A stretch of 51,425 nucleotides of DNA from Deltaproteobacteria bacterium (GCA_016935935.1 JAFGPZ010000261.1:1-51425); one strand, 5' to 3'; positions 35,529 through 44,289 are shown, counted from the stretch's first letter. Numbers and translations are program-made. The notes: generated from the sequence alone by a model not told the origin.

Positions 35529-35924
35529 ATTCTGACAAAAACGACCTCTATTCGTTATTAAAGCAGCAATTACATTTGGCGCCAAAGTAGAAAGCCCATG
35601 AGTCTATAATTGGGAGCCAGTAGCTTGAGTTGAATCTGAGTTGGAGAACTTCATTTCCGGCTTGATTTTCCTTCTTGAACCCTTTCAGATGTACAGATTT
35701 GCAGATATATAAGACACTGTCGTATTCTGGAATATCAGGAGTATGGATATATGGATGATAGTTTTCTCTTCAAAATTTTCTTGACTTGAAATGCCAATTC
35801 TGGAAGAATCACATATAGGTAAATAGTTATCAAAATTCCCTTGATGCTGTAACAGTCTCTTTGATTGTGGGATGAGGCTCAGGAGTCCTTAGATTTATTA
35901 TTTTAGACAGGAGGGAGAAAGCGT
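35529..35924. other. intergenic region with repeat copy A and a perfect palindrome
   Basis: A 396-base gene-free stretch. It holds a perfect 12-base palindrome TTTGGCGCCAAA (35576-35587), repeat copy A (35653-35765) and a possible weak promoter TTGACT (35781) with AAGAAT 17 bases on (35804) for the flavoprotein gene. No coding frame of interest was seen. Confidence 0.6.
35653..35765 (+). repeat. direct repeat copy A (about 114 bp)
   Basis: The 113 bases from ATTTCCGGCTTGATTTTCC to GGATGATAGTTTT match copy B (42778-42892) closely, with about a dozen differences and two short length changes. Both ends are abrupt: nothing upstream or downstream is similar. Copy B runs into the start codon of a real gene (ATGGATGATAGTTTT), whereas copy A has the same ATG and five codons but the frame then closes quickly. 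It is probably a duplicated promoter/leader region. Confidence 0.85.
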
Positions 35925-37472
35925 TTGAAGAAGGATGCAATTCTTAATAGTGAAATATTCGATGTGATTGTTGTAGGGTATGGTTTCGCTGGAGCTATTT
36001 CTGCAATTACCGCAAGCGATGAAGGTGCCCACGTTTTGTTGTTGGAGAAAATGCCTTTCCCTGGGGGCATATCTATGACTTCGGGAGGTGGATTTGCCGT
36101 GGGTAAGGAAGTAGAGGGAGTTTACCTCTATCTGACGAGAACTAATTTAAACACAACGCCCGATTCCGTCAATCGGGCCATGGCAAGGGGAATGACGGAA
36201 CTGCCCCAATTTATACGCTACTTAGAAGAAAAAAGCGATATAAAATTCGGGGACGACATGCGTTCCAAAATTGATCCTGGATCACATAATCTCTACCCAT
36301 TTCCGGGGGCGGAGTCGATCAGCTCAATGAAAATAGGACCTGATACGAAGTTTAAGGGCTTTCCTTGGTGCCGTGGGATGAGGGGTGGAGCCCGTTTATT
36401 CAAGCTTGTAATGAATAACGTAGAGGCTCGGAATATTGAAGTAAGACTTAATAGCCCTGTTCACGACCTGATTACCGATAACAGTGGTTGTGTTATCGGA
36501 GTCAGGAGCAGTAAAGAAGGCACAAGTGGCAAACAAGCGCAGATAAGCTATTTGGCAAGGAGGGGTGTTATTCTTGCCTGTGGAGGATTTGAAAACAATG
36601 ATGAAATGAAGAGACAGTTTTTAAATCTTCAGCCCGTGTATTATGTTGTCGCAAATGGCAATACAGGGGACGGCATAAAAATGGCTCAGAAGGCGGGAGC
36701 AAAATTATGGCACATGTGGCACTTCCATGGGAGCTATGGTTTTAAATTTCCTGAGTACGATTTTGCCTTCCGACATTCAATAGCAGGTCCGCGGGTTCCC
36801 AGTCGCAAGATGCCCTGGATACTTCTCGACAAATACGGCAATAGATTTATGAACGAGTATCCTTTTGCAGTGCAAGACACTCCTATTCGGGATCTCTCCT
36901 ACTACGATCCTGAACGTCAGGAATATCCTCGAATCCCAGCAATACTGCTGTTTGATGAAGAAGGAAGGAAGACCCGTCCCGTTGGATTTCCCATTTTTAC
37001 CGGAATGGATTGTCAGGAGTATCAGTGGAGCGAAGACAACCTCAAGGAAGTGGAAAAAGGTTGGATCCACAGGGCAGCATCACTTGAAGATCTTGCCGAA
37101 CAGCTGAATATGCCACAGGAAAAATTGAAACAGACGTTACACCGATGGAACAATATGTGTGAAAAGAAAAAGGATGAGGATTACGAGCGTCTCCCCGGAA
37201 CAATGATGCCGATTGTTTCCCTTCCTTTTTATTGGATGGAAAGCTGGCCTATAGTTAACAACACGCAAGGTGGTCCTGTGCATGATGAATTCCAGCGTGT
37301 TGTCAGTGCCGGTGATGTGCCTATCCCAAGGCTTTATGCAGCCGGAGAGCTTGGTTCGTTGTTTGGGCACCTGTATATGGAAGCGGGGAATGTGGCCGAA
37401 TGCTTTGTTTCGGGGAGAATCGCGGGAAAGCATGTCACGCGTCTCACGCCACTGAATATAACGGATCTTTAA
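35925..37472 (+). CDS. FAD-dependent oxidoreductase (fumarate-reductase/3-ketosteroid-dehydrogenase-like)
   Basis: The protein (515 residues) has the N-terminal dinucleotide-binding fold DVIVVGYGFAGAISAITA, the FAD-contact segment LEKMPFPGGISMTSGGG, the internal ARRGVILACGGFENNDEM strand and a C-terminal AAGELGSLFGHLYMEAGNVA. These are features of the FAD-binding-2 family that includes flavocytochrome fumarate reductase, urocanate reductase and 3-ketosteroid 1-dehydrogenase. No haem domain or FMN domain is attached. The start is TTG at 35925 after GGAGGGAGAAA. It opens the module with a tripartite tricarboxylate transporter and a UbiD decarboxylase, so it probably reduces or dehydrogenates an imported carboxylate. 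Confidence 0.83.
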   Translation: MKKDAILNSEIFDVIVVGYGFAGAISAITASDEGAHVLLLEKMPFPGGISMTSGGGFAVGKEVEGVYLYLTRTNLNTTPDSVNRAMARGMTELPQFIRYLEEKSDIKFGDDMRSKIDPGSHNLYPFPGAESISSMKIGPDTKFKGFPWCRGMRGGARLFKLVMNNVEARNIEVRLNSPVHDLITDNSGCVIGVRSSKEGTSGKQAQISYLARRGVILACGGFENNDEMKRQFLNLQPVYYVVANGNTGDGIKMAQKAGAKLWHMWHFHGSYGFKFPEYDFAFRHSIAGPRVPSRKMPWILLDKYGNRFMNEYPFAVQDTPIRDLSYYDPERQEYPRIPAILLFDEEGRKTRPVGFPIFTGMDCQEYQWSEDNLKEVEKGWIHRAASLEDLAEQLNMPQEKLKQTLHRWNNMCEKKKDEDYERLPGTMMPIVSLPFYWMESWPIVNNTQGGPVHDEFQRVVSAGDVPIPRLYAAGELGSLFGHLYMEAGNVAECFVSGRIAGKHVTRLTPLNITDL

Positions 37473-37738
37473 TTGGTTTAAAAGAATATTCTGAAGTGTT
37501 TCTTGCTATAAGTACTTGAACAAGCTTAACACAAAGAGCGTGATATGAGAAAGGAGGTGAAGGCGTAGGTGGCAGAAGCAAAAAAATGTATATCACTTAG
37601 TAAGTATGATATTGCTGCATAACTTTAATGATGAATTTTTGCAGAAGCGAGGGGTATGTTAGGTGAAACAAACTTTTATGAGACATAGAATATTATGACT
37701 CAACAATAACAATGCAATACGAATAAAGGAGGATGATT

Positions 37739-38722
37739 ATGGGTAAATCTCTAAAAATATTAACAGCAGGTATGTGCGTCATTGGATTAGTCATGGCAGC
37801 ATTGGCTGATACGTCCTATGCTGCATATCCGGACGGGAAAACCGTCACCATCATTGTGGGATACAGGGCGGGAGGAAGTTCCGATACGATTACCAGAACC
37901 TATGCTCCCTTCTTAAGCAGGCATTTAGGAGTGCCGGTTATTGTAAAAAACATGGCAGGAGCCGGAGCAACGATCGCCATGAAACACATTAACAAAGAGG
38001 CGCCTGATGGATATACGTTGTTTAACCTCACCTTGCCATCATATGTTAATGCAACGCTGTTCAGAAAGATCACAGCATATGACCCCAGGGAGTTCACTAT
38101 TATCCAGGGTGCAGCCGGCGGTGACAGCAACGGTTTCATGGTTGGATATAACTCTAAGTTTAAGTCCTACAAAGAAGTAGTTGAGGCCTCCCAAAAAGAA
38201 CCTATAAAGATCAGTTCAACTACTCCGGGAAGTAATAGCTGGATTCTGGAAACCCTTTTAAAAAATCACACTGGCCTAAAGACTCAGGGTGTAACCTTCG
38301 ACAGCGGCCGTGAGGCAATGCTGGCATTGGTCGGAGGGCACGTTGATGGAGGCATTGTTGGTAGCTCAAATTTTCCCGACATGATCCGTGAAAAGCAAAT
38401 TCGAGTGCTTGGTGTGGGATCCGCCAAGCGCCTTCCCTACGCTCCCGATGTCCCGACCTTCACCGAACAGGGATATCCGGACGTTCAGTCAGTGAATCGA
38501 CAACTCCTCGTTGGTCCTCCCGGGATTCCTTCTGATATCAAAGAGGTGCTGGTCAAGGCTGCTTCCAAAGCGTTTAATGACCCTGAGTATATAGAAATGG
38601 CCCGGAAGGTTGGTTTTGACGTAGAGGTTCCGGCCCTGACATCGGAGGAGGCACTGCAGGAAGTAATCAATGCCCACGAACAATCGGTGACTATACTTAA
38701 GGCAGAAGGTATTATCAAGTAG
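37739..38722 (+). CDS. tctC: tripartite tricarboxylate transporter substrate-binding protein (TctC family)
   Basis: A periplasmic solute-binding protein with a signal peptide (MGKSLKILTAGMCVIGLVMAALA). The family pattern is clear: YPDGKTVTIIVGYRAGGSSDTI, PVIVKNMAGAGATIAMKHI, APDGYTLFN, GHVDGGIVGSSNF and RVLGVGSAKRLPYAPDVPTF. 327 residues is normal. The ATG at 37739 lies 6 bases after AGGAGG and is preferred over the ATG at 37733 that touches the ribosome site. It captures the substrate for the membrane pair TctA-TctB. The carboxylate it binds is unknown. Confidence 0.93.
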   Translation: MGKSLKILTAGMCVIGLVMAALADTSYAAYPDGKTVTIIVGYRAGGSSDTITRTYAPFLSRHLGVPVIVKNMAGAGATIAMKHINKEAPDGYTLFNLTLPSYVNATLFRKITAYDPREFTIIQGAAGGDSNGFMVGYNSKFKSYKEVVEASQKEPIKISSTTPGSNSWILETLLKNHTGLKTQGVTFDSGREAMLALVGGHVDGGIVGSSNFPDMIREKQIRVLGVGSAKRLPYAPDVPTFTEQGYPDVQSVNRQLLVGPPGIPSDIKEVLVKAASKAFNDPEYIEMARKVGFDVEVPALTSEEALQEVINAHEQSVTILKAEGIIK

Positions 38723-38880
38723 TGCCCCACATACATTCCAATATCCGCTCCAGGTCCTGCTCTGATAGCTAATAGCAGGGCTTGGAGTTGGATTATAAAA
38801 GAAGCCTTGTGTTCCTAACATCTGGCATTTTACTTAAAAATCAGGCTCAGCGTTTATTTGTGATTGGAGGATAGCAAACT

Positions 38881-39396
38881 ATGAAACTGACAAAAAAAAA
38901 CTTCCAACAATTGATTACCCTTGATGGAGTATTTATAGCGTTTGTGACCGTTTTTTTCCTGGTTATGTTAATCGAAACATTTTCAATAATTGAAATAACG
39001 AAAATTAGCGCTGCCAGACTCCCTCGGCTACTGTGCATCGCTGGCTTTATATTAAGCGGCATGATTCTGATATCGAAATTATTAAAAAATCCTGTAGAAA
39101 ATGAACAAGAAATACGTACTGGAGATGATATCGTGAACAAAAAACAGCAGGGTACCAAACTGTTGTATGCTGTTTTGTTTACCATTGCTTATTTCCTATT
39201 AATTTCATTGCTGGGTTTCATACTGACAACCATCTTGGTTACAGTGGCGTTTTCATTTTTCATGGGGTACAAAAAGAAAGTAATAGTAGTGACAGTGGCT
39301 ATCTTAACAACGTTGTTGCTACAATTGAGTTTTGGGACTCTATTAGAGGTGAGTTTGCCGCAAGGAATTATTATTGAATCATTGCTGTCATTCTAA
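38881..39396 (+). CDS. tctB: tripartite tricarboxylate transporter TctB family protein
   Basis: A small membrane protein of 171 residues with four or five hydrophobic segments (GVFIAFVTVFFLVMLIETF, LPRLLCIAGFILSGMILI, LLYAVLFTIAYFLLISLLGF, TILVTVAFSFFMGYKK, TVAILTTLLLQLSF). Low overall sequence conservation is normal in TctB; size, topology, the motif ARLPRL and the position between TctC and TctA support the call. Ribosome site GGAGG is near ATG 38881. Confidence 0.85.
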   Translation: MKLTKKNFQQLITLDGVFIAFVTVFFLVMLIETFSIIEITKISAARLPRLLCIAGFILSGMILISKLLKNPVENEQEIRTGDDIVNKKQQGTKLLYAVLFTIAYFLLISLLGFILTTILVTVAFSFFMGYKKKVIVVTVAILTTLLLQLSFGTLLEVSLPQGIIIESLLSF

Positions 39397-39421
39397 GGGA
39401 TATTAAGGAAGGAAATATAGA

Positions 39422-39883
39422 ATGTTTGAAAATATTATAAACGCACTACTGTTAATATTCACTTTTAAGGGTATGGTCTATTTGTTAGTTGGCGGGGTTA
39501 TTGGGCTTACAATCGGAGTTTTGCCGGGATTGGGGCCTGTTTTTGCAGTTGCCCTCTTTTTACCTTTTACCTTCTGGATGGAACCTTCTTTGGGATTGAT
39601 ATTTCTTGGGTCTTTGTACGCCTGCTGTGTTTATGGCGGATCCATTACCGCTGTATTAATTGGAATACCGGGAACAACGGGATCAATTACAACTGTCTTC
39701 GACGGCTACCAACTGTCCAAGCAAGGCAAAGCGGGATTTGCCTTGGGATTATCCGTTACGGCGTCATTTATCGGCGGTATTATGGGTGTTATAGCGCTAG
39801 CCCTATTTGCCCCTTTGCTGGCTAAATTTGCCCTCAAGTTTGCGCCTGCGGACTACTTTGCACTGGCTCTTTTGGGTCTATGA
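39422..39883 (+). CDS. tctA: tripartite tricarboxylate transporter TctA, N-terminal part (interrupted)
   Basis: The 153 codons match the start of TctA, the large permease subunit: GVIGLTIGVLPGLGPVFAVALFLPFTF, GSLYACCVYGGSITAVLIGIPGT and ALGLSVTASFIGGIMGVIAL. The frame then meets TGA (39881-39883) in ALALLGL-TGA-MVAVAAKGD, in the middle of a conserved segment. Reading continues in the same frame to 40924, so the gene is one ORF with a single stop. The stop could come from TCA (Ser) to TGA by one change, or be bypassed. See the C-terminal part below. Confidence 0.85.
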   Translation: MFENIINALLLIFTFKGMVYLLVGGVIGLTIGVLPGLGPVFAVALFLPFTFWMEPSLGLIFLGSLYACCVYGGSITAVLIGIPGTTGSITTVFDGYQLSKQGKAGFALGLSVTASFIGGIMGVIALALFAPLLAKFALKFAPADYFALALLGL

Positions 39884-40924
39884 ATGGTTGCCGTGGCAGC
39901 CAAAGGTGACACACTCAAAGGGCTCATGCTTGGCGTTCTCGGTGTTTTGATCAGCATGATGGGTCCCGACCTCTTTACCGGCAGATCTCGTTTTACCTTT
40001 GGAACAGAATACCTCGAAGGTGGTATCCCTTTCATTTCGATTGTTATCGGAATGTTTGCCCTCTCTCAGGCCTTTATCCTGGCGGAGGAGGGGGGTCAGA
40101 TTTCAAAGATTGGGCGGGTGACGAGTGATGTCCGCCAGGGGATTTTTTTTGTAATTAAACACTGGATAGTAACTCTAAAGAACGGCATCTTAGGTTGTAT
40201 CCTTGGTGCATTGCCGGGTGTCGGCATTAATATAACAAACTTCCTGGCCTATCTCTTAGAAAAAAGGAGCGCTAAAAACCCTGACTCCTTTGGAAAAGGT
40301 AACCCCCTCGGCGTTGTTGCTCCGGAAACTGCCAACAATGCCTGTGTGTCTGCAGAATTAATTCCGGCATTTGCTCTGGGCATTCCGGGAGGGGCAACGG
40401 CAGCGCTCTTCCTGGCAGCGACCAATATATATGGACTGCGCCCGGGATATACATTTTTCACTGAGGGGGGAACTCTTGCTTATGTCTTAATTTTAGGCTT
40501 ATTTGTTGCGCAGTTTTTGTTTTTTTTCCTCGGCGTATTCGGCGCCAATTATTTTGCTAAAGTGACGCTTATACCTTCCGCAATTCTGGTGCCGGTCGTT
40601 ATGGCATTGAGCTATATAGGTGGTATTTCTGAAAGAAGTATGTTTGAGGATGTTGTAGCAGTTTTCATCTTTGGAATTTTGGGGTACATAATGCAGAAAA
40701 ACAATTATCCTACGGCATGTCTTATACTCGGAATTATACTCGGACCACTGGTTGAACAAAATTTTCACCGGTCGATGCAAATGTCTGGAGGAGAGTACTC
40801 TATTTTTCTATCCTCTCCTATAAGGATCGTTCTGTGGATTGCAATTATTGCTATAATAGCATGGGGAGTGCTGCCCCATGAGAAATGGCTCGGCTCGAAA
40901 AAAGATCGCTCAGCCAATCATTGA
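39884..40924 (+). CDS. tctA: tripartite tricarboxylate transporter TctA, C-terminal part (interrupted)
   Basis: The remainder of TctA, in the same frame as the N-terminal part: RFTFGTEYLEGGIPFISIVIGMFALSQ, LGALPGVGINITNFLAYLLEKR, FGKGNPLGVVAPETANNACVSAELIPAFALGIPGGATAALFL-type segments and a membrane-rich C-terminus. ATG 39884 follows the TGA directly, so termination-reinitiation could produce two polypeptides, but no ribosome site is evident. A stop bypass or a sequence error could also give one full protein. A pair of short arms (GGTTG/CAGCC) near the TGA is too close to it for a SECIS. Confidence 0.85.
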   Translation: MVAVAAKGDTLKGLMLGVLGVLISMMGPDLFTGRSRFTFGTEYLEGGIPFISIVIGMFALSQAFILAEEGGQISKIGRVTSDVRQGIFFVIKHWIVTLKNGILGCILGALPGVGINITNFLAYLLEKRSAKNPDSFGKGNPLGVVAPETANNACVSAELIPAFALGIPGGATAALFLAATNIYGLRPGYTFFTEGGTLAYVLILGLFVAQFLFFFLGVFGANYFAKVTLIPSAILVPVVMALSYIGGISERSMFEDVVAVFIFGILGYIMQKNNYPTACLILGIILGPLVEQNFHRSMQMSGGEYSIFLSSPIRIVLWIAIIAIIAWGVLPHEKWLGSKKDRSANH

Positions 40925-41053
40925 AGATAAGATAATAACAGATTAACGGAGTAGTAGATTCTATAGACTGATATTTCAATGATAATGTGCAGGGTATTAT
41001 CTAATCTGATAACCCCAAAATCCTGTCAACAAAACTGTAAAGAAGGAGACACA

Positions 41054-42682
41054 ATGAAGGACAGTGATAAATACACGGAAAGAAATTATCCCGATCTGCA
41101 TGATCATCTCGAAGCCCTTGAACAAGCAGGGCACCTGATAACTGTTAATCGGTCCATAAACAAAGACACCGAGATGCACCCGTTGGTGCGTTGGCAGTTT
41201 CGAGGGGGAATCCAGGAGAAAGACCGTAAGGCATTTCTCTTTACCAATGTGACGGACAGCAAGGGGCGCCAGTATGACATTCCTGTTGCAGTGGGGGTGC
41301 TGGCGGCCAACCGAGACATCTACCGCATCGGCATCGCCTGTCCACTGGACAAAATAGCTGAAACCTGGACGAAGGCGGTAAGCAATCCCATTGCGCCGCG
41401 CATTGTAGAGTTTGCACCCTGTCAGGAAATAATCATGGAAGGCGATGACCTCGAGGGGGAAGACAGAGGGCTTGCGGCTATCCCTTTTCCCATATCAACC
41501 CCCGGATGGGATGTCTCTCCCTACACAACTCTTTCGGCGTATATTACTAAGGACCCTGATACTGGCATACAGAATATGGGTAATTACCGGGGACAGGTAA
41601 AATCTCCGACAAGACTCGGCATGAATCCCTCTCTTGAGTTGCGGCCGGGTATCTATATTCACTGGGAAAAGTACAAAGCCCGTGGCGAGCGCATGCCGGC
41701 AGCCGTTGTCGTAGGCGCACCGCCTGCCGTGACCTTCACGTCTGTACAGAAACTGCGCGAAGATGTAGATGAACTCGCCGTTGCCGGTGGCCTCGTCGGT
41801 TCACCGATAAATGTTGTCAGGGCACGCACCGTTGATCTTCTCGTTCCAGCCGAAGCGGAGATAGTCATTGAAGGTTATATCGACACGGAATATCTCGAGC
41901 CCGAGGCACCCTTCGGAGAATCTCACGGTCATGTCAATCTACAGGAATACAATGCCTTTATGGATATTACGGCGATTACGCGACGCCGAAACGCTATACT
42001 CACCTCGATCATAAGCCAGGTAACACCGAGCGAATCGAGTGTTATCAAGAGAGTGGCATATGAACCAATGTTTCTAAATCACCTGCGCGACACGCTGGGG
42101 ATAAAGGGAGTGATCCGTGTTTTCCTTCATGAACCGCTGACCAATATCCGTAAATTCATTATTATCCAGATGGAAAGAGGAATACCGTCAACCGAGGTCT
42201 GGCGTGCATTATATGGGGCATCCGTACTGCACCGTGCCGCCGGCAAGTTTGTCATCGCCGTCAATGAAGATATAGATCCTGACAATGCAGACGCGCTGCT
42301 GTGGGCTATGGCTTACCGCTCCAATCCCAATCTTGATTTTCATATACTGGGAAATAGAGATCAGGGACATGGACCTCGAAGTGGCCGTAATAAAGGTGTG
42401 GATGCCTCCGTGCTGATAGACGCGACCCTTAAGGAGGATTTCCCACCCGTTTCTCTCCCGAAACGGGAATTTATGGAAAATGCAAGGAAGATCTGGGAGG
42501 AACTGGGACTTCCGGAGCTGAAACCGCAAAGTCCATGGTATGGCTATTCTCTGGGTGCGTGGTCTGAGGATTTTGAAAAGGCCGCACAGTTGGCAGTAAA
42601 AGGAGACTATTTTGAGACGGGCAGGGCTATTGCAAAGCGTAGACGGAGAGATGTTAAGATGAATACCGAAATCAAAGGGTAG
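41054..42682 (+). CDS. UbiD-family decarboxylase (prenylated-FMN dependent)
   Basis: Reversible decarboxylase acting on aromatic or unsaturated carboxylic acids with prenylated FMN. The 542-residue protein has the segments NMGNYRGQVKSPTRLGM (cofactor-binding region), PAAVVVGAPPAVTFTSVQKL and EAPFGESHGHVNLQEYN with the catalytic E...R/E region, AMAYRSNPN and VDASVLIDATL. Start is ATG 41054 behind AGAAGGAGAC; the frame extends upstream without a ribosome site. It follows the transporter and may act on the imported carboxylate. No UbiX-type prenyltransferase is in the window. Confidence 0.9.
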   Translation: MKDSDKYTERNYPDLHDHLEALEQAGHLITVNRSINKDTEMHPLVRWQFRGGIQEKDRKAFLFTNVTDSKGRQYDIPVAVGVLAANRDIYRIGIACPLDKIAETWTKAVSNPIAPRIVEFAPCQEIIMEGDDLEGEDRGLAAIPFPISTPGWDVSPYTTLSAYITKDPDTGIQNMGNYRGQVKSPTRLGMNPSLELRPGIYIHWEKYKARGERMPAAVVVGAPPAVTFTSVQKLREDVDELAVAGGLVGSPINVVRARTVDLLVPAEAEIVIEGYIDTEYLEPEAPFGESHGHVNLQEYNAFMDITAITRRRNAILTSIISQVTPSESSVIKRVAYEPMFLNHLRDTLGIKGVIRVFLHEPLTNIRKFIIIQMERGIPSTEVWRALYGASVLHRAAGKFVIAVNEDIDPDNADALLWAMAYRSNPNLDFHILGNRDQGHGPRSGRNKGVDASVLIDATLKEDFPPVSLPKREFMENARKIWEELGLPELKPQSPWYGYSLGAWSEDFEKAAQLAVKGDYFETGRAIAKRRRRDVKMNTEIKG

Positions 42683-42777
42683 TAATCTGTTATAAAAGAA
42701 GACTGTGACACTTTTTGTTGGTGAAATATATTACCCCGCAAAATGGGGTTTTGTTTTCAATGTCTGCACAATCGGGA

Positions 42778-42892
42778 ATTTCCGGCTTGACTTTCCCCCT
42801 TTTGAACCCTTTTAGGTATATGACTTTGCAGATATATAAAATACTGTCGTATTCTGGCATATCAGGAGTAGGGATATATGGATGATAGTTTT
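42778..42892 (+). repeat. direct repeat copy B (about 114 bp)
   Basis: Matches copy A (35653-35765) from ATTTCCGGCTTGACTTTCC to GGATGATAGTTTT. It covers the upstream region, ribosome site (CAGGAGTAGGG) and first five codons of the gene at 42878. Together with copy A it brackets about 7 kb (flavoprotein, transporter, UbiD). Confidence 0.85.
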
Positions 42893-43228
42893 ACCAAAAG
42901 GCGGGAAGATGAGAAAAAGGCTATTTTTGACGGCATGTCTCCTAGGCGGAGAGAAAAAGTTTTGAAAAAGATGAGCTATGAGGAATGGGACCCCTTTCAG
43001 AAACCGAAGGAGCCCATTGATATGAGAGAACAAAGGGTTAACCAGTTGGCATCGTTCATATGTAAGCGATTTTTATTGGAAACGGATATGGGGGGTTGCA
43101 GTTCCCAATATCTGCAGGCCGTTACTGAAATGTGTAAGGGACTCATAAAGAAAGAAGAAAAGTTCAAGGCTATGTACGACTTCTGCTCATGGTACAGGAA
43201 GATAGAGGAAGAAATACCCTCCTTATGA
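42878..43228 (+). CDS. uncharacterised charged protein
   Basis: A 116-residue soluble, strongly charged helical protein (RRREKVLKKMSYEEWDPFQKP, KEPIDMREQRVNQLASFICKR) with four cysteines (ICKR, GGCSS, MCKG, FCSW). No family is recognised. It starts within repeat copy B, whose AGGAG serves as ribosome site, and sits between the transporter module and the nitrilase/dsrD genes, where conserved sulfate-reducer proteins often occur. Nothing else can be said about its role. Confidence 0.7.
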   Translation: MDDSFTKRREDEKKAIFDGMSPRRREKVLKKMSYEEWDPFQKPKEPIDMREQRVNQLASFICKRFLLETDMGGCSSQYLQAVTEMCKGLIKKEEKFKAMYDFCSWYRKIEEEIPSL

Positions 43229-43268
43229 CAGGAATGGACTTAAAGGCGAGTGTATTTACCTGGATAAG

Positions 43269-44141
43269 TTGCAGGGAAATTTCAGCAGGGTGAAAGGGAA
43301 AGTGAGAGATTTTAAAGTAGCTGCAGTCTGTATGCAATCACGCTTCGGTGGCATGGAAGAAAATCTGAAAAAAAGCGAATCTTATGTCCGCGCCGCAGCT
43401 TCAGAGGGGGTGGATATGATATGCTTTCCGGAGCTTTCCTTGACAGGCTACAGTATCAAGGGTGACTTGAACGAGTACGCAGCAGAGTCCATTCCGGGGC
43501 CTGCAAGCGATCATCTTGTAAAAATAGCTGATAAGCATGGCATGGTAATACTGGCGGGGATGCTTGAAAAGGGGGAAGGGGGGAATATCTATATAAGCCA
43601 GGTTGCCGTGGGGCCCTCTGGTATTATTGGTGTTCATAGAAAGACGCATCTATCTCCACTTGAAAGGAGTATTTATGAGCAAGGGGAGCATGTGGAGGTT
43701 TTTAGATGCGAAGACATTGCCTTTGGGATGCAACTCTGTTATGAGAGCCACTTTCCCGAGTTGAGCACTATAATGTCACTCCAGGGAAGCGATATAATAT
43801 TCTTTTCTTTCGCTTCACCCAATAAAAATCCTGAAGAGAAGAGGGTAAGCTGGTTAAGGACACTCCCAGCACGAGCTTTTGATAACAGCGTCTTTCTCGT
43901 TGCCTGTAATCAGATGGGGGAAAATGGCAGAGGGCTTTATTTCCCCGGAGTAATAATAATTCTGGGACCTACTGGTGAGGTTCTCTACCAATATGCGGGC
44001 TATGAAGAGAAAATAATAGTGGCAGCATTGAAGGAAAAGGATCTGGAGGAAACCAGATCCAATAAGATGCGGGCCTTTATGCAATATCGACGACCCGAGC
44101 TGTATGGGAAAATATCCTGTTTAAGCAGTGATAAAGCATGA
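43269..44141 (+). CDS. carbon-nitrogen hydrolase (nitrilase superfamily)
   Basis: The Glu-Lys-Cys catalytic triad is complete: glutamate in ICFPELSLTGYSI, lysine in GVHRKTHLSPLER and cysteine in GMQLCYESHFPEL. VAAVCMQSRFG at the N-terminus and LPARAFDNSVFLVACNQMG later are also typical. It hydrolyses a C-N bond in an amide or nitrile; the substrate is unknown (omega-amidase, carbamoylputrescine or glutamine-dependent relatives are alternatives). The start is uncertain: TTG 43269 is shown, but GTG at 43290 or 43302 is also plausible. It lies 40 bases after the previous gene. Confidence 0.87.
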   Translation: MQGNFSRVKGKVRDFKVAAVCMQSRFGGMEENLKKSESYVRAAASEGVDMICFPELSLTGYSIKGDLNEYAAESIPGPASDHLVKIADKHGMVILAGMLEKGEGGNIYISQVAVGPSGIIGVHRKTHLSPLERSIYEQGEHVEVFRCEDIAFGMQLCYESHFPELSTIMSLQGSDIIFFSFASPNKNPEEKRVSWLRTLPARAFDNSVFLVACNQMGENGRGLYFPGVIIILGPTGEVLYQYAGYEEKIIVAALKEKDLEETRSNKMRAFMQYRRPELYGKISCLSSDKA

Positions 44142-44213
44142 ATAAATACTGTGATTGAAGAAGATATATGATTCCAATATCACATGCGTGAAGGGGCATA
44201 TTCAATAAAAATC

Positions 44214-44241
44214 TTGACATGATCAGTGGTAAGGGTATAGG
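44214..44241 (+). promoter_or_regulatory. promoter of dsrD
   Basis: TTGACA (44214-44219), 16 bases, TATAGG (44236-44241), about 50 bases before the dsrD start. Good match to a sigma-70 promoter; it implies dsrD is transcribed on its own, apart from dsrAB. Confidence 0.6.
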
Positions 44242-44289
44242 TACATCGGGTAAACAATCATAGATTTGTGTAGACCATAGGAGAGTAAA

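Noticed and set aside
35576..35587. Perfect 12-base palindrome TTTGGCGCCAAA as a regulator site
   Set aside because: A 12-base palindrome is not rare in 51 kb and no second copy or regulator gene is near; mentioned only in the description of the intergenic region.
39881..39910. Selenocysteine reading of the TGA inside tctA
   Set aside because: The only short hairpin arms (GGTTG/CAGCC) start 2 bases after the TGA, far too close for a bacterial SECIS loop, and I know of no conserved cysteine at this position in TctA. A nonsense change or split gene fits better; left as an open finding.
35653..42892. Transposon explanation for the two 114-bp repeats
   Set aside because: The copies have no terminal inverted repeats, no transposase lies between them, and 114 bp is too long for a target-site duplication.
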